Under the pieces are notes generated by a model that was not told where the DNA came from, made no database searches, and saw only the letters and a program-made list of their open reading frames with translations. Source: an uncultured Eubacteriales bacterium (lineage in GTDB: Bacteria; Bacillota; Clostridia; Peptostreptococcales; Anaerovoracaceae). From it: a DNA stretch of 64,000 bases. Of this stretch, positions 61,714 through 64,000 are shown piece by piece. The stretch is taken from positions 1-64,000 of the forward strand of contig OMXT01000047.1 in assembly GCA_900315125.1 (NCBI GenBank), read 5' to 3'. A program made the translations under genes and the position numbers. Every line of letters begins with the position of its first letter. Position 1 is the stretch's first letter.

Positions 61714-61760
61714 CTCCAACTCCTTCGATATTTCAGCAATATTTTCTGAATAATTAAAAA

Positions 61761-61774
61761 GCAAGATGCGTGCC
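61761..61774 (-). promoter_or_regulatory. Sigma-54 (-24/-12) promoter of the synthetase-BKACE operon
   Basis: Minus strand TTGGCACGCATCTTGCTT: the -24 GG at 61774-61773 and -12 GC at 61762-61761 are separated by the required 10 bases, and the match to the TTGGCACG-N4-TTGCT consensus is essentially perfect. About 48 bases before the alpha-subunit start. Confidence 0.88.
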
Positions 61775-61802
61775 AAAAAAAAGCCGCTGCTGGTGCAGCG
61801 GC
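61775..61802 (-). terminator. Terminator of the sigma-54 activator gene
   Basis: Minus strand perfect 8-bp stem GCCGCTGC / GCAGCGGC with an ACCA loop, then eight T. The T tract runs directly into the -24 element of the next promoter. Confidence 0.85.
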
Positions 61803-61830
61803 AGAATGAACTCCAATGCCTGTTGGGTAC

Positions 61831-63225
61831 TTACTTTTTCTGGACGTATTTTTTTATTTTCCGAGCTGCCGTAGGCTGGCTGATTCCCAGCACCTTGCTG
61901 ACGGCGACCGTACTGCCGTACTGGCTGTATGCGTTTCTAATAATGTTCTGTTCGTATAATTCCAGCATCGTAGTCAATCCGTATTTTCCATTGTCTGCGG
62001 ACTGCAACTTGGGCAGGAGCTGGGCGGGAATCGTGCTCAGGGTGACATAGTCATCGGTTCCGGTCACGACGATGCGCTCAATGATATTCTCCAGTTCTCT
62101 TGTGTTTCCGGGCCAGCTGTACATCATGAGAAGCTGCTGGACTTCCGGGGCGATGACACGCTCCAGGCCGTATTTCTTGTTAGCCTTGCGCAGAAAAACG
62201 GTGATCATAGCCTGGAGATCCTCGTGCCGTTCGCGCAGCGGCGGGATTTCCACAGGAATGCCGTTTATCCGGTAATAAAGATCTTCCCGGAACCGGCCGT
62301 CGGTTATCATATCCTGCAGATTCCGGTTCGTTGCAGTGATCAGGCGGAAGTCTACGTCAATCGCGCGGGTTCCACCGACACGGCGTATCCTTTTTTCCTG
62401 CAGTGTATGAAGCAGCTTGACCTGCAGGGAGAGAGACATCTCACCGATTTCATCCAGGAACAAAGTACCGTTATTCGCGATTTCTATCAGACCGGTCTTT
62501 CCCTTCTTGTTGGCACCGGTGAAGGCGCCGCCTTCATAGCCGAAAAGTTCGGATTCCAGAAGATTTTCTGATATGGCGCCGCAGTTGATCTCTACGAAAG
62601 GGCCCTCGCATCGGCTGCTGAGCTGGTGGATGGACTTGGCAATAAGGCTCTTTCCGACGCCGGTTTCCCCGGTGATTAATATGTTGATGTCTTTCGGAGC
62701 GATCCGTTTGATCAGAGAAACCACCTGCTCCATCTGGGGACTTTCGGCAATGACATCGGGGAGGTTCATGTTCATACGCCGCAGTTCCTCGATTTCTGCA
62801 GAATAGCGTTCGTTCTGCGCGGCAAGGCGGTCGTACTTGTCCTGTATCTCTGAAAAATCACCGACGTTCCAGGAATCGTAACTGATAATCCAAATCAGGT
62901 CGCCTTCGTCATTAAATATAGGCACACCCGAAGTGAGGATGTGTTCGCCCTTCTTATTATACTGAAGGATCTCTTCTCGTTTATGGGACTGAAGGACCTG
63001 GAGGGAAACGGAAGGGCGGAATACACCGGATTCTTCCAAATCTCTGGCACTCATGCCCACAGCTTCTTCTGCCGGGATGCCGCTTTTTTCTGTCCAGCTT
63101 CTGCTTACCCATCGTACGATTGCGCTGCTGTCCATGATACATACATCCTGTAAAAGTACATCGGTAAAATAAGAAAACAGCTCGGAAAATTCCTTTTCTG
63201 CCATTACGTCGAATAATGAGTTCAT
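61831..63225 (-). CDS. Sigma-54-dependent transcriptional activator with PAS domain
   Basis: 464 residues. N-terminal PAS-type sensor (about 15-120), a linker helix, the AAA+ domain (about 155-385) with Walker A GETGVGKS (186-193), the sigma-54-contacting GAFTGA loop (233-238), Walker B GTLFLDEIGEM and the R-finger region REDLYYRI, then a C-terminal helix-turn-helix (LGISQPTAARKIKK). It lies between two sigma-54 promoters and so very likely controls both. The RBS contains seven G, a spot where slippage could change translation. Signal sensed is unknown. Confidence 0.93.
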   Translation of the reverse strand: MNSLFDVMAEKEFSELFSYFTDVLLQDVCIMDSSAIVRWVSRSWTEKSGIPAEEAVGMSARDLEESGVFRPSVSLQVLQSHKREEILQYNKKGEHILTSGVPIFNDEGDLIWIISYDSWNVGDFSEIQDKYDRLAAQNERYSAEIEELRRMNMNLPDVIAESPQMEQVVSLIKRIAPKDINILITGETGVGKSLIAKSIHQLSSRCEGPFVEINCGAISENLLESELFGYEGGAFTGANKKGKTGLIEIANNGTLFLDEIGEMSLSLQVKLLHTLQEKRIRRVGGTRAIDVDFRLITATNRNLQDMITDGRFREDLYYRINGIPVEIPPLRERHEDLQAMITVFLRKANKKYGLERVIAPEVQQLLMMYSWPGNTRELENIIERIVVTGTDDYVTLSTIPAQLLPKLQSADNGKYGLTTMLELYEQNIIRNAYSQYGSTVAVSKVLGISQPTAARKIKKYVQKK

Positions 63226-63252
63226 GGTATTCCCCCCCTGCTATCGTCAGAA

Positions 63253-63268
63253 TATTCAATAGTGAATA
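63253..63268. promoter_or_regulatory. Activator-binding site, copy 1
   Basis: TATTCA-ATAG-TGAATA, a perfect 6-4-6 palindrome between the activator's own -10 box and its start codon, where binding would autoregulate the gene. Confidence 0.65.
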
Positions 63269-63277
63269 ATTGTTACT

Positions 63278-63307
63278 ATTATATCTCTGGCGCCGGTGAG
63301 AAGTCAA
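63278..63307 (-). promoter_or_regulatory. Sigma-A promoter of the activator gene
   Basis: Minus strand TTGACT (63307-63302), 18-base spacer, TATAAT (63283-63278). Confidence 0.65.
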
Positions 63308-63372
63308 GCGGCAAATCATTGCTTTTGTTTGTTGAAATTGCACGGCTTGCAACGAAAAGTCAGAAAATTAAA

Positions 63373-63407
63373 TATTCAGCCGTGAATCGAATATTCAATA
63401 TTGAATA
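63373..63407. promoter_or_regulatory. Enhancer (UAS): activator-binding sites, copies 2 and 3
   Basis: TATTCA-GCCG-TGAATC at 63373-63388 and TATTCA-ATAT-TGAATA at 63392-63407, centres 19 bases apart. They lie 98-132 bases upstream of the -24 element at 63505, the normal distance for a sigma-54 enhancer. Confidence 0.75.
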
Positions 63408-63502
63408 GAAGTTGATCGAACTGGATGTGCGAATTTCGTGAAATTTCTTTCGAATCTGGTCAAATAAGACTTTGTTCTACTCGGAAAATCAACAAGAAAA
63501 AT

Positions 63503-63519
63503 TTGGCACGGTAATTGCT
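63503..63519 (+). promoter_or_regulatory. Sigma-54 (-24/-12) promoter of the dehydrogenase gene
   Basis: TTGGCACGGTAATTGCT: GG at 63505-63506 and GC at 63517-63518 with 10 bases between. Nearly perfect consensus, 50 bases before the start codon. The 343-base gap 63226-63568 is thus entirely regulatory. Confidence 0.9.
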
Positions 63520-63568
63520 AATTTATTTTGCTATAAAAACAGTTTATATGGAAGGAGACGCAGACATC

Positions 63569-64000
63569 ATGAAGCAGAAGATAGCAGTACTTGGATCGGG
63601 CACCATGGGACACAGCATTGCAGCCGCGTATGCCATGGGAGGCCACCCGGTCAACCTGTATGACATCAGTGATGAGATCGTAAAAACAGGGCTCAGCAAG
63701 ATAAAGATGGACCTGGATGTCATGGTGAAACTTGAGTATATGACCCAGGAGGAGGAAGACGGGGCGATCGCCTGCATTACGCCTCATTCAGATCTCAGGA
63801 CAGCGACGGAAGACAGGGATTATATCATCGAAGCGATCCCTGAAAACCTGGAACTTAAGAAGGAAGTTCTTTCCCAGCTGGATTCCTGGTGTCCGCCTGA
63901 AACGATTTTCGCAAGCAATACGTCCAGCATCAAGCTGGAAGATATGGCAGAGGCAATTTCTCCGGATAGAAAGAAGCGCTTCGCCGTCAATCACTGGTTT
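63569..64000 (+). CDS. 3-hydroxyacyl-CoA dehydrogenase family protein (3' end outside window)
   Basis: The first 144 codons are visible. Rossmann motif VLGSGTMGHSIAAAYAMGGH, then YIIEAIPENLELKKEV and FASNTSSIKLEDMA, all typical of NAD-dependent 3-hydroxybutyryl-CoA dehydrogenases. The family also includes carnitine and gulonate dehydrogenases that act on free hydroxy acids, so the substrate is open. AAGGAG precedes ATG 63569. Driven by a sigma-54 promoter next to the activator; probably the first gene of an operon that continues beyond the window. Confidence 0.85.
   Translation, partial: MKQKIAVLGSGTMGHSIAAAYAMGGHPVNLYDISDEIVKTGLSKIKMDLDVMVKLEYMTQEEEDGAIACITPHSDLRTATEDRDYIIEAIPENLELKKEVLSQLDSWCPPETIFASNTSSIKLEDMAEAISPDRKKRFAVNHWF

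Overview
The window looks like chromosomal DNA from an anaerobic, Gram-positive, amino-acid/organic-acid fermenting member of the Clostridia. The basis is a short-form HisG with HisZ, an mre/PBP2 cluster, ribonuclease Y, a Bcd-EtfBA acyl-CoA dehydrogenase operon, teichoic-acid-type wall genes and a sigma-54 controlled fermentation cluster. Something like the Anaerovoracaceae/Eubacteriales family XIII would fit, but that placement is only inference. No rRNA, tRNA, CRISPR array, insertion sequence or phage gene was recognised.

Layout. 1-4.7 kb: coaBC; a metal-exporter-type permease with a Fur-family regulator behind a strong promoter carrying a perfect 7-1-7 Fur-type palindrome; an orphan radical SAM protein; a small Cys-rich membrane protein. 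4.9-12.0 kb: a his operon hisZ-G-C-B-H-A-F-IE-K without hisD, followed by a candidate minus-strand small RNA. 12.3-15.5 kb: membrane-anchored trigger-factor-like foldase, nrdR, cmk, radC. 15.5-22.7 kb: cell elongation (mreB, mreC, mreD, a PBP2 with an internal tandem duplication, a lone minD, convergent rodA). 22.8-26.9 kb: rny, then a cysteine desulfurase with thiI. 27.2-30.5 kb: bcd-etfB-etfA, whose EtfA carries an extra two-cluster ferredoxin domain.

30.6-55.3 kb is a large surface-polymer region. It holds a sulfotransferase, two pyruvyltransferase-family proteins, maf, a secreted protein, a poly-G frameshifted acyltransferase (possible phase variation), tarI/tarJ for CDP-ribitol, six CDP-glycerol/ribitol phosphotransferase-family enzymes, the tagGH exporter, an LCP ligase with a Ser/Gly tail, and a second cytidylyltransferase with an SDR. 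Parts of it (about 31-37 kb and 47-55 kb) look by eye more AT-rich than the housekeeping blocks, which suggests exchange.

55.4-58.6 kb: a YtrA-type GntR regulator with ABC transporter, with a perfect operator between its -35 and -10. 58.8-64 kb: beta-keto acid cleavage enzyme, ADP-forming acyl-CoA synthetase beta and alpha subunits, a PAS-AAA+ sigma-54 activator, and the start of a 3-hydroxyacyl-CoA dehydrogenase. Both metabolic transcripts have near-consensus -24/-12 promoters, and three copies of TATTCA-N4-TGAAT lie between the activator gene and the dehydrogenase. This gives a self-contained, readable sigma-54 circuit for what may be an undescribed hydroxy/keto-acid fermentation.
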